Origin: Ficedula albicollis
Lineage: Eukaryota; Chordata; Aves; Passeriformes; Muscicapidae
Assembly: GCF_000247815.1 (NCBI RefSeq)
Contig: NC_021677.1
Span: forward strand, 60,203,762-60,267,761
Direction of reading: 5' to 3'
DNA length: 64,000 nt
The position numbers and the translations under genes are program-made. Shown here piece after piece: positions 20,869 to 31,991 of the stretch. Every line of letters begins with the position of its first letter. Position 1 is the first letter of the stretch. The notes beneath the pieces were generated by a model. It was not told the DNA's origin. It saw only the letters and a program-made list of their open reading frames with translations, and ran no database searches.

Positions 20869-23260
20869 ATCATGTTCTCTGCCACTGTTTTTTGATAATT
20901 GTTTTGTTCTGACGTGCAGATCTGGGGTTATATTTATGGGGAAAAAAATGGATTTTGCTGCTTTTTTCCTCCTGGGGAAATCTGTCTGCAGGGAGGCAAC
21001 TAAATTGCAAGCAGCAGCAGTTGAAAGCAGCCAGAATCCCTGCATCCATCTGAAGACTTCAAAAGAATGATCCTGACCAGCCAGACACAAGTTCAACTGA
21101 GCTAGTGAATCTCTCCATTTGTGTACCCTTTTTTTTCTGTATATGTGTTTTTTTTTTGTATATATGCTGATATATATCAATCCCAGAAGTGGCTCTGGGG
21201 ATGGATTGCTCCTTCCTCTTCTCTAGACAGCTGCTTTATTCTGAAATAGCATCTTAAGTTTGAAAAGCTTCTTTAAATGTGGAAAGACTTCTTTCTTCAG
21301 TGTCAGAGCCTCTGCCATGAATGTCTGCATGAACTGAGCCCCCAGTCGAGACTAAAGAGAAGAAAAGTCTTGCTTAGCTGTTGAGAGTCAACTTGCTGCT
21401 TTTTAATTTACTTTTTTCTTCCTGAAAAGTGAGAGTCTTAAATAGCAATTTTGAGGCAGAGCTTGAAGTCCAGGTCTTCTGAAGGAGACCAGAAATAGCC
21501 TGGCTTATGTTTGCTCAACATATAGGGCACAATGCCAAATTCACTGCTGGTGTGAGCAGCTGTAACTTTGCCAGCTTCAATGGAAATATGAATTTTTAAA
21601 AGTTCATAAGCACGTTAGACACATACCTTTGTCTTCCCACAATTAGTTTTGTTGCCTGCATAGCATGAGGCTTTCTGTAGTACATAATCCAATGCCTAAA
21701 TATAGTAATTCCAATGCACTTGAGATCAATTAGATTTGTACTTTTAAACTCAGTTTTGTCTGTAAAGATAATGTTATGTTGCTGAAGGGATTTGGTATTT
21801 AAAGAGTCTGAACAAGTCTAAGTGGCTCTTGGGCATTATAATTTTTATTTAGCTGCTTTTAGCCCAATCACTAATCAAATTAAAACCTACCATGACTGGT
21901 GTATAACTCAGAGCAGACAGTGGAGCGTCTTTAGCTGATAGCACTCAATTTTTTGATGAGAGGGGAGCTAAGGTGGTGCTTTTGTTAGCAAGAAAAGACT
22001 CCTCTTTTCTGCAAATTGAAAAATAGGTTAAAGTGACTATGGGGGGAAAAAAACCCACAGAGGTTCAAGGCTGTAGTAGTTCCTGCAATGATGGGCAAAG
22101 ATCTCTTTGAAGCCTTTACACTGTGAAGGCACTTTGCTTTCAAGGAAATGACTTTATTTAGTTTTTACAAACAACAATCCTGTAAGAATAACGCTGCTGG
22201 TTGTGTGAAGAGAGGAGGGGGAAGGCAAGAAAGAGCTGTCAGCTTCCCTCTAGGATGTTATTCCAGAAGGGACCGTGAGATCAGGCACTGGAGGGACAAT
22301 TCCTTGTGCAGCAGTGTCATGATCCCAAACGTGGTTTGTTTCTGTCGAGAAAACCAGAGCTGTTCTTTGTACAAGGTGTAATTCTCTCCATGTTGGTGTT
22401 TTCCATTCAGACCCACCACGAGAGGCAAGGAGCAGGAAGGTGGGCATTTTTTCTGCTTTGTTTCATGGAAAAATGGCACATTTAGCAACGTGAGGGGCCA
22501 AGCTGAGAAGGAGAAGGCAGGAAATAATGATTCAATGGTAGCACCGAGTGCTGGACTGCTCAGTCGAGTGGCGAGGGCAGAAACCAAGAGCAGTGTCAGC
22601 TAAAGAGGAGAGTTCATCCTGGGGCTTTATTTCCAGGACTCAGTAAAGTCCTAATCAGGCTCAGGAAATGTCTACTCTTAGAAATTCCTAAGAATCTGTC
22701 AACTTGATTTAAAAAAAATGGCATGAGTGTCAATTGTGCTGTCACACACACACTCTGACACTTGTCTCCAGCTTTGAGCTGGAGTGCATTTGCCTTTAAT
22801 TGTCAGTGCCAGAAAATTGCTTCATGCCAAAAAAGACAAGGAATAGCTTTCCTTCTTGAGCATTCCCAAAATAGACCCAGAAAGAACTGGATGTGCTGAG
22901 GAAGCTATGGGAGAGTGACACAACATGTTTAAAGTTTTTGTTTCAATTCAGTGGGTAGTTATTTTTTGGATGTTGAACTCTGTGGATTCCGAGGGGAAAT
23001 GGAAAGGAGCCAGTTCTGTGATGGAGCAAGATTGCAGAAGACAACCCAGCTACTCTGCACTGCCACACAGGACAGAGCTGGAGCCAAAAGAAGCAGAAGT
23101 GGAGCAGCTCCCCAGGCATGGTAACATGGTGGGGGACTGATCACCAAATTGCCTTTCTGTGAGTTTAAATGGGCACTGTGCTCCTTGAGCAGCCTCTCTC
23201 TATCATAGACTATTGGAGTTTGCAATTAGGGGTCTCTCTGAATTTTTCAGAGAGGAATCA
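20869..23260. other. Intergenic unique sequence; no gene seen
   Basis: No coding exon or repeat was recognised. A T-rich, TATATA-containing patch lies at 21128-21180 and an AT-rich candidate element at 21600-21900. Confidence 0.55.
21600..21900. promoter_or_regulatory. AT-rich unique block, candidate conserved non-coding element
   Basis: Contains CCACAATTAGTTTTGTTGCC, TAATCCAATGCC (K50 homeodomain core TAATCC) and ATCACTAATCAAATTAAAACC. It is repeat-free and non-coding. The assignment is inference from motif content. Confidence 0.25.
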
Positions 23261-23517
23261 GAGTGCAGAGATTGAATTAAGGCTTTTGGACAGATTGAAG
23301 TATGTTAAGCTACTTACACATAAAGTAAAGGTGTAAGTTTAAGTTTTAGAATAAGTAAGCAAGTAAGTAAGTAAATTTTAGAGTTAGCTTTAAGTGCTTT
23401 TAGTAAGTAAAAGATTTTAGTTTTAGAATTAGCTTTAAGTGCTTTTAGTAAGTAAAAGACTTTAGATGCTAGAGTAGAAGTGTGAGTTCTAGTAAAATTG
23501 AAAAACATAGTTTTAGA

Positions 23518-23665
23518 TACCAGTGTTTTAGTGGAGGCTTTAGGAACACAGTTTTAGACATAATAAAACTATAGTAAGAATAGATCGGAAGAGCGTCGTG
23601 TTACCAGTGTTTTAGTGGAGGCTTTAGGAACACAGTTTTAGACATAATAAAACTATAGTAAGAAT
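23518..23665. repeat. 64-bp direct duplication flanking an adapter-like 20-mer
   Basis: Positions 23518-23581 and 23602-23665 are identical (TACCAGTG... to ...GTAAGAAT). The 20 bases between them are AGATCGGAAGAGCGTCGTGT. Confidence 0.97.
23582..23601 (+). other. Illumina TruSeq adapter sequence (assembly contamination)
   Basis: The 20-mer AGATCGGAAGAGCGTCGTGT equals the start of the standard Illumina TruSeq read-2-side adapter. It separates two identical 64-bp copies, which is what an untrimmed adapter read bridging an assembly join would leave. It is almost certainly not biological. Confidence 0.95.
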
Positions 23666-23699
23666 GTTGTTTACATTTTTTAGATAAAACAAGATAAAA

Positions 23700-24844
23700 A
23701 ACACAAAAATTGGGGCCCAGAGCACCAAAAATCTAACCCCACAATAGACTAAGAGAGAAGGGATCTGTTTCAAGGTCTGAGTCATCCTGTTGTGGAACTA
23801 AAGTAGGACAGACGATTTGCTTCCTAGAAGAGCCTCAGTTGCTCCTTTACTTCTGAAGGGATGCAAACCACTTGTTTAAACCAGCTAAAATGAGAAGCAA
23901 CCAACTAAAATGAGAAGCCTCTACCTGTAGAGGCCAAGAAAGCCACGGCCACTGTTTAAACCAGCTAAAATGAGAAGCCTTATGAGGAAGGTACCCTCAC
24001 CTACCTGTAGAGGCCAAGAAAGCCACGGCCACTTGTTAATTTGACCCCTGAAAACCATCTGTGATGAATTCATCCTGTGTGGCTCGTTGGATTTCTTCTT
24101 CCCTGTTAGCAGGAAGAACCTCGGGGTGTCTTTTCTTCCCTGCTGAGCCTGGTGGTAGACTGGAGAGCAGAGAACTTGATAGCAGGCAGATGCTTCCTTT
24201 GTGTGTGCAGGAATTGCCTTTAAGGAAGCTGCAGAGCCCCTCTCTAAAGCCCATGGGTTTGTCTCCCATGGCAGAGCTGTGTGAAGGAGCACGCTGGGGG
24301 GGGATGCAGGATGGAAACTGCTTCCTGAATTTTTGATCTTGGTCTCTTTGGTGGTAACAGAGCCAAGGGATGAGCCTCTTCTGGAGGAGCCATTCTGTTG
24401 TGACTGATGAAGAAAACAACCAAATGGAGGAGCAAGAGAAAAGAGGTTAAACTGGACAAAAGGCTTGGACAGAAATCTGAAAAACGCTTCCTTTATTTCT
24501 CCTCGCTTTACTCTAAACAAGTCTTTGATTTCTTTAATCTGACACCGGCTAACTTCAAACAAAATGAGTTTTCTTCTAGCTTGGTTCCCTCCTGCTTGGC
24601 ATCCCTCTCCTTGCACACCTGCTGGTCCTTGGCAGGGCAGAGCAGCCCCCTGTCCCCTCTCCCCCTGTCCCAGCTCTGCCTGCCTGAGTGGCAGCTGCTG
24701 TCTGCCCAGCGAGCTGTGCTGCAGCCCCAACCATCTGCAGATGCCATCCATCTGTTCATCACTGCCTTCTGGGAGCAATGGCCCTGCTTCTCTCCTCCTT
24801 GCAGGCCTCTCTCCTGATTCTTTTTCCACAGTGAACTTCCCTGC
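23700..24844. other. Non-coding stretch upstream of LTR copy A
   Basis: No gene is recognised. A 344-codon frame is open on the - strand at 23921-24955, running from inside the LTR; it shows no family resemblance and is treated as chance or as retroviral-flank sequence. Confidence 0.5.
23872..24033. repeat. Nested short duplications
   Basis: CTACCTGTAGAGGCCAAGAA with the following AGCCACGGCCACT occurs at 23921-23953 and 24001-24033. TGTTTAAACCAGCTAAAATG occurs near 23873 and 23953, with a third partial AACTAAAATGAGAAGC copy at 23902. The main period is 80 bp. Confidence 0.9.
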
Positions 24845-25440
24845 TGCTGGATCCCAGAAACCTGGGTTTTTTGGCACTGACCCCCTGGAGAACACTGCTT
24901 TTGACCTGAGGCCTTGGAGGAAACTTCCAAATTTGAGTGATGGAGTTAAAATCACGGGTGTGTAGCTAAATAGAAGTGTGTGCTTTCACATGGTGAAGGG
25001 TTTTAAATTTGAGGTTTTTATAATATAGTAATAGGTGTGGGACAAGAGGAGGATTTTGGGTGGTGGCTCCTTTTGGTGTTCTTCTTCCTTCTTCCTCTTC
25101 ATGGTTTCAGGCAGTAGTTTCTGTTTGGACAGTTAGTGCCACACTGAGGGTCATGGGAATTTGATTATTGGGTTAAAAGTATAAATAATATAGGTGTTAA
25201 TTCTCTATTGGGCTGTTTAGCTTTAAGAGACCTTGTAGCAGCTGGATCTGGCTCCATTTTGCTCACTTCTGGCAGGTAGCTAGAAGTGCTGCTGAACTCT
25301 CTGTACTTTAGATAAGATTTAATAAACAACCAAGCCCCAACACGAGAAAATCCGTTTCCTTTGTGTATTCTTTTAATCCTGGCTCTGAGTGGAGGCAGAA
25401 GAGACTGAGACAAACCACAAATTAAGCAGTGTAAAACTGT
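24845..25440 (+). mobile_element. Solo LTR, copy A (endogenous retrovirus)
   Basis: It shares a long collinear alignment with 56870-57470 and the reverse complement of 44085-44622: a TGCTGGATCCCAGAAACCTG start (TGTTGGAACCC in the others), ACTGCTTTTGACCTGAGGCC, AACTTCCAAATTTGAGTGAT, TAGAAGTGTGTG..TCACATGG, a CTTCTTCC pyrimidine stretch, GAACTCTCTGTACT, then AATAAA at 25321-25326 and a CTCTGAGTG tail. TG start, internal poly(A) signal and about 600 bp length fit an LTR. No gag/pol was found beside it. The ends are approximate. Confidence 0.75.
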
Positions 25441-25781
25441 TAAACCATCCCAGCAGCAGCCCCTGGTGCAGCCCCAGCGAGCAGCGAGCGCAGTGACCGC
25501 GCTGGGACACGGCAGGCGCGGTCATTAATCACACTTGGAGGGAAGTCACCCAACAAGCAGCACTCCCAGCCATTCCCCCAGCCTGGAGTGGGAAATTTGC
25601 TGTCTCATTTGGCAGCTTGGCTTCCCTGCCCGAGCTGGAGAGGCAGGAGTGGAAGGGCCTGGCTGGGAATGCATCCCTGCCTGGCACTGCGACGGAAAGG
25701 ATGGGAAATGTCAGCTTGATACCCATCAGCAGGATAACCTCAGTGTCACTTTAACATGACAAGGTCATCAGCAAATAAAAT

Positions 25782-25976
25782 AAGTAAATAAGTAATAAAA
25801 CTCCCACTGCTGTTACACCCTTCACAGGTTTGAATAAAGAACCAAGCCTGAACATGAGAAAATCCATTTCTTTCGTGTGTTTTGTAATCCTGGCTCTGAG
25901 TGAAGGCAGAAGAGACTGAGACAAACCAGTAAATAAGTGGTGCAAAACTCCCACTGCTGTTACACCCTTCACAGGT
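25782..25976 (+). mobile_element. Partial LTR 3' segment with internal duplication
   Basis: TTGAATAAAGAACCAAGCCT followed by GAGAAAATCCATTTC and CTGGCTCTGAGTGAAGGCAG resembles the poly(A)-to-tail part of LTR copy A (25321-25400). A block ending CTCCCACTGCTGTTACACCC flanks it on both sides (25782-25829 and 25928-25976), giving a duplication with a period of about 147 bp. Confidence 0.65.
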
Positions 25977-27159
25977 GCAGTTTTGCAAAGCCAGGCCAGG
26001 TCTGAGTGGCCTCTCAGGTTTTTGGTATTTCAGAGCCACTCAGGCAGTGTTTTGGGGTGCACCTCGTGTCTGCCTTCTTTGCTGCAGGGCTCTGGTTCTG
26101 ACCTGCCCTCACTGCCTTCACCCTTTTGTTTTCCAGGATCCATTTCTAGCTAAGGCTTATCAGCCCATAACAGAAATAATGTCTCTTGCCCTTCCCAGTG
26201 CAGCTGAGGAATTAAGAGATTTTTTTTTCCCCTGTGTAGCATGGAAGGTTATTTCCAGCCATCCTATTTGCCCTTCTCTGTGTTGTGAACTGTGAGCCAC
26301 AAAACATCTTTTTGCCCCATCAAAGGATCACTTGAGTTTCCCAATGTGTTTATTTTTATTTTAACCAGTTCCCTGAGTTGGAGAGTCTCTAAAGCTGAAG
26401 GCCAGCACCAACATCAAGGAGGAATTATTTATCTCCTTCTGAAGAAAATCCTGGGTTTGGCTGGACATCCTCCTGGATGCCCATCTCTCCCAGAGTGCTT
26501 CCACCTGACCTGCCATTCTCTTTCCACTCTGCCTTGGGTCTACCTTACCTGGAGGCAGGTCTGATCCCCAGCCCTCCCTCCCTCCCTCTCTATATCCCTC
26601 CTCCCAAGCTCCACACACTCCTCAGCCAAGGCATTTTTGGCAGGGTAGGCAGGAACTATTCCAAGAATAGGATCTTCACCAGTCAAACAGTTGCTTGTCA
26701 TCTTGTCCCCTCCTGATTTGCAGGTGGCTTTGAGTTTCCCTGTCTGGCATCACAGGAGGCAGCAGCTAGCACAGCCTCCATGACTGAGCTCAAGGTAACA
26801 GCAGAATTTGGGATGACAGCACGAGACATCACCTTTATGCACTGTGGTGCCCTGAAGGCAGGCTTCTTATCCTGCAAAATCCTGGAAATTGTGGTTGGCA
26901 TCAGCCTTGGTGGAATGGAAGAGGTGTCACGACCAGCCCAAGGCTGCCTTGTTGTGTTCAGTGTTTGATTAGTTGGGTTCTGGCACCACTGTCTGCTCCT
27001 GTGCCTGTTGAGGGTGGGATGTAGACTCACTGTGTCAGTTTAGAACCTGTGACTTTAATCTTTGCTCACTTGGATTTTTCTTTAGTGTAGCCTTTGCAGG
27101 TGGAAAATTCATCTATGACTGTACTTAGCTGCTTGTGTTCCCAGATTTAGGATAGACTC
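25977..27159. other. Intergenic unique sequence; no gene seen
   Basis: Moderate GC with a CCCTCCCTCC stretch near 26570-26590. No exon, repeat or RNA gene was recognised. Confidence 0.5.
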
Positions 27160-27265
27160 AGGATAATTCAGATTGAAAGGCACCTTAGGAATTCATCTGG
27201 TCCTCCCACCCCCACTTCTAAAGCAGGATCAGCAGTGAATTCAGGTCATAAAGAAGCATTCAACA
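27160..27265 (-). mobile_element. Old CR1 fragment
   Basis: ATAATTCAGATTGAAAGGCA, then CATCTGGTCCTCCCACCC and AAAGCAGGATCAGCAGTGAA, is a diverged form of the reverse-complement CR1 3' end (ATAGAAT..GGTTGGAAGGGACC..CATCT..GTCCAACC..). The divergence makes this less certain than the other copies. Confidence 0.5.
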
Positions 27266-27804
27266 GCCCCAGAAGAGGTGCAGAGCCTGATTTTCTGGCT
27301 GTGTGCATCTAAACCCTGGTTTGTCAGGGAAGGTGTTAATTACTTTTATTTTGTTGAACCCTGGAGTACACCAAGCCTGGTTTCCTGGGGAATGATGCCC
27401 AACAAGTTTCTCCCTCTGCCCAGTGACCTGAGAGGTCTTTAAGTGAATCTGTGATTCTGAACTCATTTAAATCCCTCTGGAGCACCCTCTGTGCTGTCCC
27501 ACAGGAGGGTGAGTGGCTGTGTGTGCTCTGGATCCTTGTGGGACACACAGCATCTGGCACATCTCCTGGATGTTAACATATGTTCTAACTGGACACCAGT
27601 TCACACGTTTCAACTGGGCAACAGATGGGATAAACAAACTGCTGCTGAGCTCACTCTTTGGTGATGCACTGATTTGTACTTCTGACCTTTGCATTGAACT
27701 TTTTGCATAAAATTTGTAGGAGAATTTTTGGGTTTTTTTCAATCTATGCCTTGTCCACTTTTGGTTAAAACGGAACTAATGTGCCAACCTGAGAAATTAA
27801 TAGG

Positions 27805-27990
27805 AATCTAGAATGGTTTGGATCGAAAGGGACCTTCAAGACCATCTCATTCCAACCCCCTTCCACTATCCCAGGTTGCTCCCAGCTCCATCCAACCTGG
27901 CCTGGAACTCTTCCAGGGATGGGGCAGCCACAACTTCCCTGGGCAACCTGTGCCAGTGTCTCAGCACCCTCCCAGTAAACCCAGAGAGAA
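27805..27990 (-). mobile_element. CR1 LINE 3' fragment
   Basis: TAGAATGGTTTGGATCGAAA, then GGGACCTTCAAGACCATCTC, CATTCCAACCCCCTTCCACT, CTTCCAGGGATGGGGCAGCC and CAACCTGTGCCAGTGTCTCA is the typical reverse-complement CR1 3' end. Confidence 0.92.
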
Positions 27991-28900
27991 GGACCAGTTT
28001 GGATGTAACCGTGGCTAGACCCTGAGCTTGCCTGGTTTCAGTTCAGGAAAAAACTTTAGGATTAGTCCCTAATTCAGGGAATTGTGAAGTCACTTTGTAC
28101 TTGCCATCACTGACGTCTCACCTGGTTTAAAGCTCAGCAGGACAACTCTGCTTCTAAGAGAGGTTCAGTCAGACACTGTCTGATACTTGGGGTTTGCTTG
28201 GCCAGGTGAAGCAGAGACACTGAGCTCCCCATGGGAAGTAATCCAGGGTTATTCCTGCGCACAAGTCCAAAGTCACTGGTCCCAAAGCTCGAGGGATTAA
28301 TCTTTATTTCAGTGCCCTGTAGCAGCACAGAGCTCAGGGTGGACTTGCTATGCAGATTTTTGCCTGGAATTCTTCATGGGAGCCCTCTGCTCTCTGGGTG
28401 CCTTCCCAAAAGAAATTTATGTTCCTCTTGTACCAACACAAAATACAAAAAGTTAAAGGATACCATGAAGGAAGGGCTCATTTGGTGAACAGTGAAAGAT
28501 GGTTTTGGGGGCCACATCCTGCAGAGAGGGAGGTGCAGAGCTGCAGAGGGGCTGTGCCCTCTGGGGAGGCTCCTGTGGAAGCAGGGCACTGCTGGGAGTG
28601 TCTCTTCCCTCCTTTTCCATGCCCAAGTGGGATTCAGTGCTGTGCTCCTCTCCTGCTTTCTGTCCACATGGTGATGAGGCTTTCTTGGTCTGTGTTTCTG
28701 ACATTCGGTTTGTATGGGAACAGATAAACAGCTTTAAATCATATTTAGAGTTACAAGTTCTCATTCCATGATGGAGACAAATAATTTTTGAAGTTCCTAA
28801 GTAAGCATGGAAAATCTTAAACACTTCCCAAGCATTTTAGCCACTGAATGTTCTTGATTCTCCAAGGAAAGCTTCCCCCCCGCTCCCACCTCTGTGAAAT
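27991..28900. other. Intergenic unique sequence; no gene seen
   Basis: Several overlapping short open frames occur at 28350-28824 in GC-richer DNA, none with a recognisable family. No repeat was identified. Confidence 0.45.
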
Positions 28901-28903
28901 TTT

Positions 28904-28926
28904 GGGTTTTTTTTTTTTTTTTAAAT

Positions 28927-28970
<44 letters not shown>

Positions 28971-28991
28971 TTTTTTTTTTTTTTTTTAAAT
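28904..28991. repeat. Poly-T / poly-G(42) / poly-T homopolymer cluster
   Basis: A T-run plus AAAT, then 42 G (28927-28968), then 19 T (28969-28987) plus AAAT. The Tn-AAAT motif is repeated on both sides of the G-run, so the G-run looks inserted at a poly-T site. Confidence 0.95.
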
Positions 28992-29239
28992 GTGGCTCTC
29001 ATTTGAGGTCAATACTCAAGGGAGGGAAGGTGCCTCACTCACACCCCAAGCAGAGAAACAGTTAAGCATCTTAAGCTGTGTAAGCAAAAAAAAAAAGAGG
29101 GGAAAAAAGTTGCCAACATATTTTTGACAAAAGACAGGGAAATGACAGGCTGTTTGGGGTATGCAAAAAATTTTTCCTTTCATACATATTGACAGCCAGA
29201 GGGGGGTTATTATTGAGAATATGGGTAAAGTTACTGCCA

Positions 29240-29560
29240 GTTTCTGCTGGTACTCATGTTTAAAAAGAAACTATGGAAACCAGGAGTAGGAATATTAATT
29301 AAGTTCAAATTTGGAATGCCTTTGCCAGGAGTGGCTGCATGAATTCAATGAAGCAGCCTGTTGGGTTGCAATTCACTACGTTGTTTGCAATTTAACAGAA
29401 TGCTGAACTTTTCATAAATTAACGTGTTGTTTCAATAATCTGATTAAAAGGTTATATGTTGATAAGATTAGCCCTAGCTGAGCTTTTTCCCCTTCTTGCT
29501 TAAAGAACCAGTGTATATTTTCTTTAACCAGTTTGCAGCCATACACTGTACCTTAGGGGT
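29240..29560. promoter_or_regulatory. Candidate conserved non-coding element
   Basis: A repeat-free AT-rich block with ATTAATTAAG, TTGCAATTTAACAG, CAATAATCTGATTAAAAGG and GATAAGATTAGCCC: clusters of homeodomain (TAAT) and GATTA cores plus a GATAAG motif. Inference from motif density in a presumed enhancer desert. Confidence 0.3.
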
Positions 29561-31079
29561 AAGATCTTTGATTCCTTTAGATTTTGGAAGTGAAGTCGGA
29601 GTCAGTGCAGCTGTGAATTTACATCAATGAGGGCATGACCCTTGTCCCCAGGTTCTGGTGACCATCTCAGTTATAAAGATGTTCCAAAAATGCTGATTTT
29701 GGGAAAAAAGGCTTTGATTTGAGCTGTGCAAGATGATTAATCCTATTTTTATGGAACATGTTGGGATGTGTGCCGTCTCTGGTAGCAGCCAAAGGAATGG
29801 AAACACAGAATGCTGGCTGGAAATGCCTTCAAACAGAGCAAAGAGGTCCTTGTTTGTCCATTCCTTGTGTGTTTTCTCTTCTGTCTGTGCCCAGTCCCAC
29901 AGCTGCTCATCCATGTCCAGATCTCCAGCAGAGCTTTCATGTTCAGGTACATCAGCTGGCACCACACTTGTTGGGCAGAAGCAACCAAAACCCCAAAAAT
30001 GACCTGAATTTTACATCAGATAAGGAAAACCACAAACCTGGAAAATCAGGTGATCAGTTATGAGTCAGGGCCCAACCAGCAGCCACTTCTCTAAGCTATT
30101 CCCAACAATTATTCCTGGTTTATGCCCCAGTCCTGAGCTCAGCTCACTGAGCTGACACACACACTCAGTGTAAATGTTTGTTGACCAAGTCTCCCTCTCC
30201 CATGGTCTTTCCTGGCAGCCAAGGAGAGACTCTCCAAGTGGCAGCTCTCACTGTGCCCAGCTCTCAGCTCACCCAGGGGAAGGTGGGATAAGGGATGGAG
30301 GGACAGAGCTGGCAGGCTGAGTGCTGGCTGTCAGCTGAGTTGTCCAAGGGATGCTGCTCTGCTTTCAGGAGCACAAGGAAATGCATTCCAGGTAATTCCC
30401 TCAAAACCCCTCACAGGAAGTGGGTGGTTCAGGGAGCTGCCAGCTCTGTGGCAGAACAGAGCAGCCGCTCTGGTTTTTAACTGCCTTACATCTTTGTGCT
30501 AAGAGCGGGGACTGTGTTCAGAAAGCACTTATTAAGCCAAAAATAACCCCCCATTCTTCTGTGAAAAGCGAGTTATAAATATAATCACAGCCAGCAGTAG
30601 ATCTCAAATCTAAATTGCACGCTTTGCTGGGGGGTTTTTTGGTTTTTTTTTTCCCCAAGCAGAGGTGAGGAGATGCAAAGTTGCACTTGCAGGATGTGGC
30701 GGAAGGGAGGCAGCCTTGCTTCAAGTAATGCTGCTCCTGGGCCATAATCCAAAATGCACAGTAGGCAGAAGTTAAAAGGAAGTGCTTGCTTTTAGGTTTT
30801 TAAACTATATCCCTTAATCCTGGGTGATGATTGACAATCATGATTTAGAGTATGAGGTGCCCCTTTCTAATCCGGCAAGTTTGATGTTATTTGCGTATCT
30901 AGTGTGGCTTTATTCAACTAAAACTAAATGGGAGCCTGTGCAATTGATGCCACATTTCAGAGATGAGTCCTGGACTGGGAGTCTATTTACAGATTAGTGG
31001 ATGCACAGCTTCCATAGTAGTGGCCTTTTTAATGTGTGTGTGTATGTGTGTGATTTAAAGACTCCAGAAGGCAAATTTA

Positions 31080-31760
31080 CAATTAAAATGTTTCTTGCTG
31101 GGTAAGAATACTGGTGGGAGACTTTTTACATAATTTAATTCACCGTGAAGGGAAGCAATATACAAGATTATATTAATCCTAGTTTGATAATTATAGTAAA
31201 ATAAGAATACATGGTTGTATTTAATAGTGATAAAAAAGCTATCGTTTATTGGCTTTGTGTTTTTATTATAACATATGTGCTTGATCTCAGCTCCAGCTGA
31301 AATGCTTCTCCTCTTGCTGAAGTTTGCAGCAAGTGAATGGACAATGAAGAGGACAAAACAGTTAATGAGTATTTGCCCAGGGTTTGTTTTTTTAAAGGTG
31401 AGCTGACACTTTTAATCTCCTGAAATCAGCAGCTTTTAAATCAATTTTTCTTAAAGAAAAGTAGTAATAAATCATGATACATTAAAAATAGCAAAGACAG
31501 GAAGCATCCAGGGGCAGGGGGAAGCTGGATATAACTTAAGCATGTAAAGCTTTGCAGCATCTTCTGCATTTTCTAGGGTTTACTGTTGATTTACCAAATG
31601 CAGAGCAGCTAAGATGCACACTTGCTGATTGAAGCTTTGCATGTATGTTTAGCATTAATCAAAAGCAGCTGTGGTGGAGGGAAACCTTCTTTCTAGCCAG
31701 CCAGATTATATTAGATTAAAATGATCCATATGTGAGGTGTTGCAATACCTACTACTGGGG
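31080..31760. promoter_or_regulatory. Candidate conserved non-coding element
   Basis: Long AT-rich unique block with TAATTTAATTCACC, TATTAATCCTAG (TAATCC, OTX/PITX-type core at 31174-31179), GATAATTATAG, AAAAGCTATCGTTTATTGGC and GCATTAATCAAAAGCAGC. Non-coding and free of known repeats. Inference only. Confidence 0.3.
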
Positions 31761-31991
31761 CAGGAGGGAAATCACATTATACTTGCAACTAGATTAACAC
31801 AGGGATTGAGCTGACAAATAATTCTCTCCTGCTTTTTATTTTGTCATGTGGGAGAAAAGAAAACGTTGCTAGACCAGTGAGCTGCCTCGACAGGCACAGC
31901 CCTGTGATTGCTCTGGCCACACTTGCCAAAGCTCCTGGAGTTGTCAGAGGATCCCAGAAGAGCCTGATGCCATGGGAATAATTTATTCATT

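Larger units (their letters stand above)
23330..23700. repeat. TTTTAG/AGTAAG-rich low-complexity repeat region
   Basis: Many copies of TTTTAG and AGTAAGTAA occur, including a 45-46-bp unit (TTAGCTTTAAGTGCTTTTAG) repeated at about 23376 and 23422. It may be part of a decayed LTR, since an AATAAAAC motif is present, but I cannot assign a family. Confidence 0.6.
28992..31991. other. Intergenic unique sequence; two AT-rich candidate elements
   Basis: No gene was recognised. AT-rich, repeat-free blocks at 29240-29560 and 31080-31760 are listed separately. The short open frames of 90-113 codons at 29624-30063 overlap each other on both strands and look random. Confidence 0.5.
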
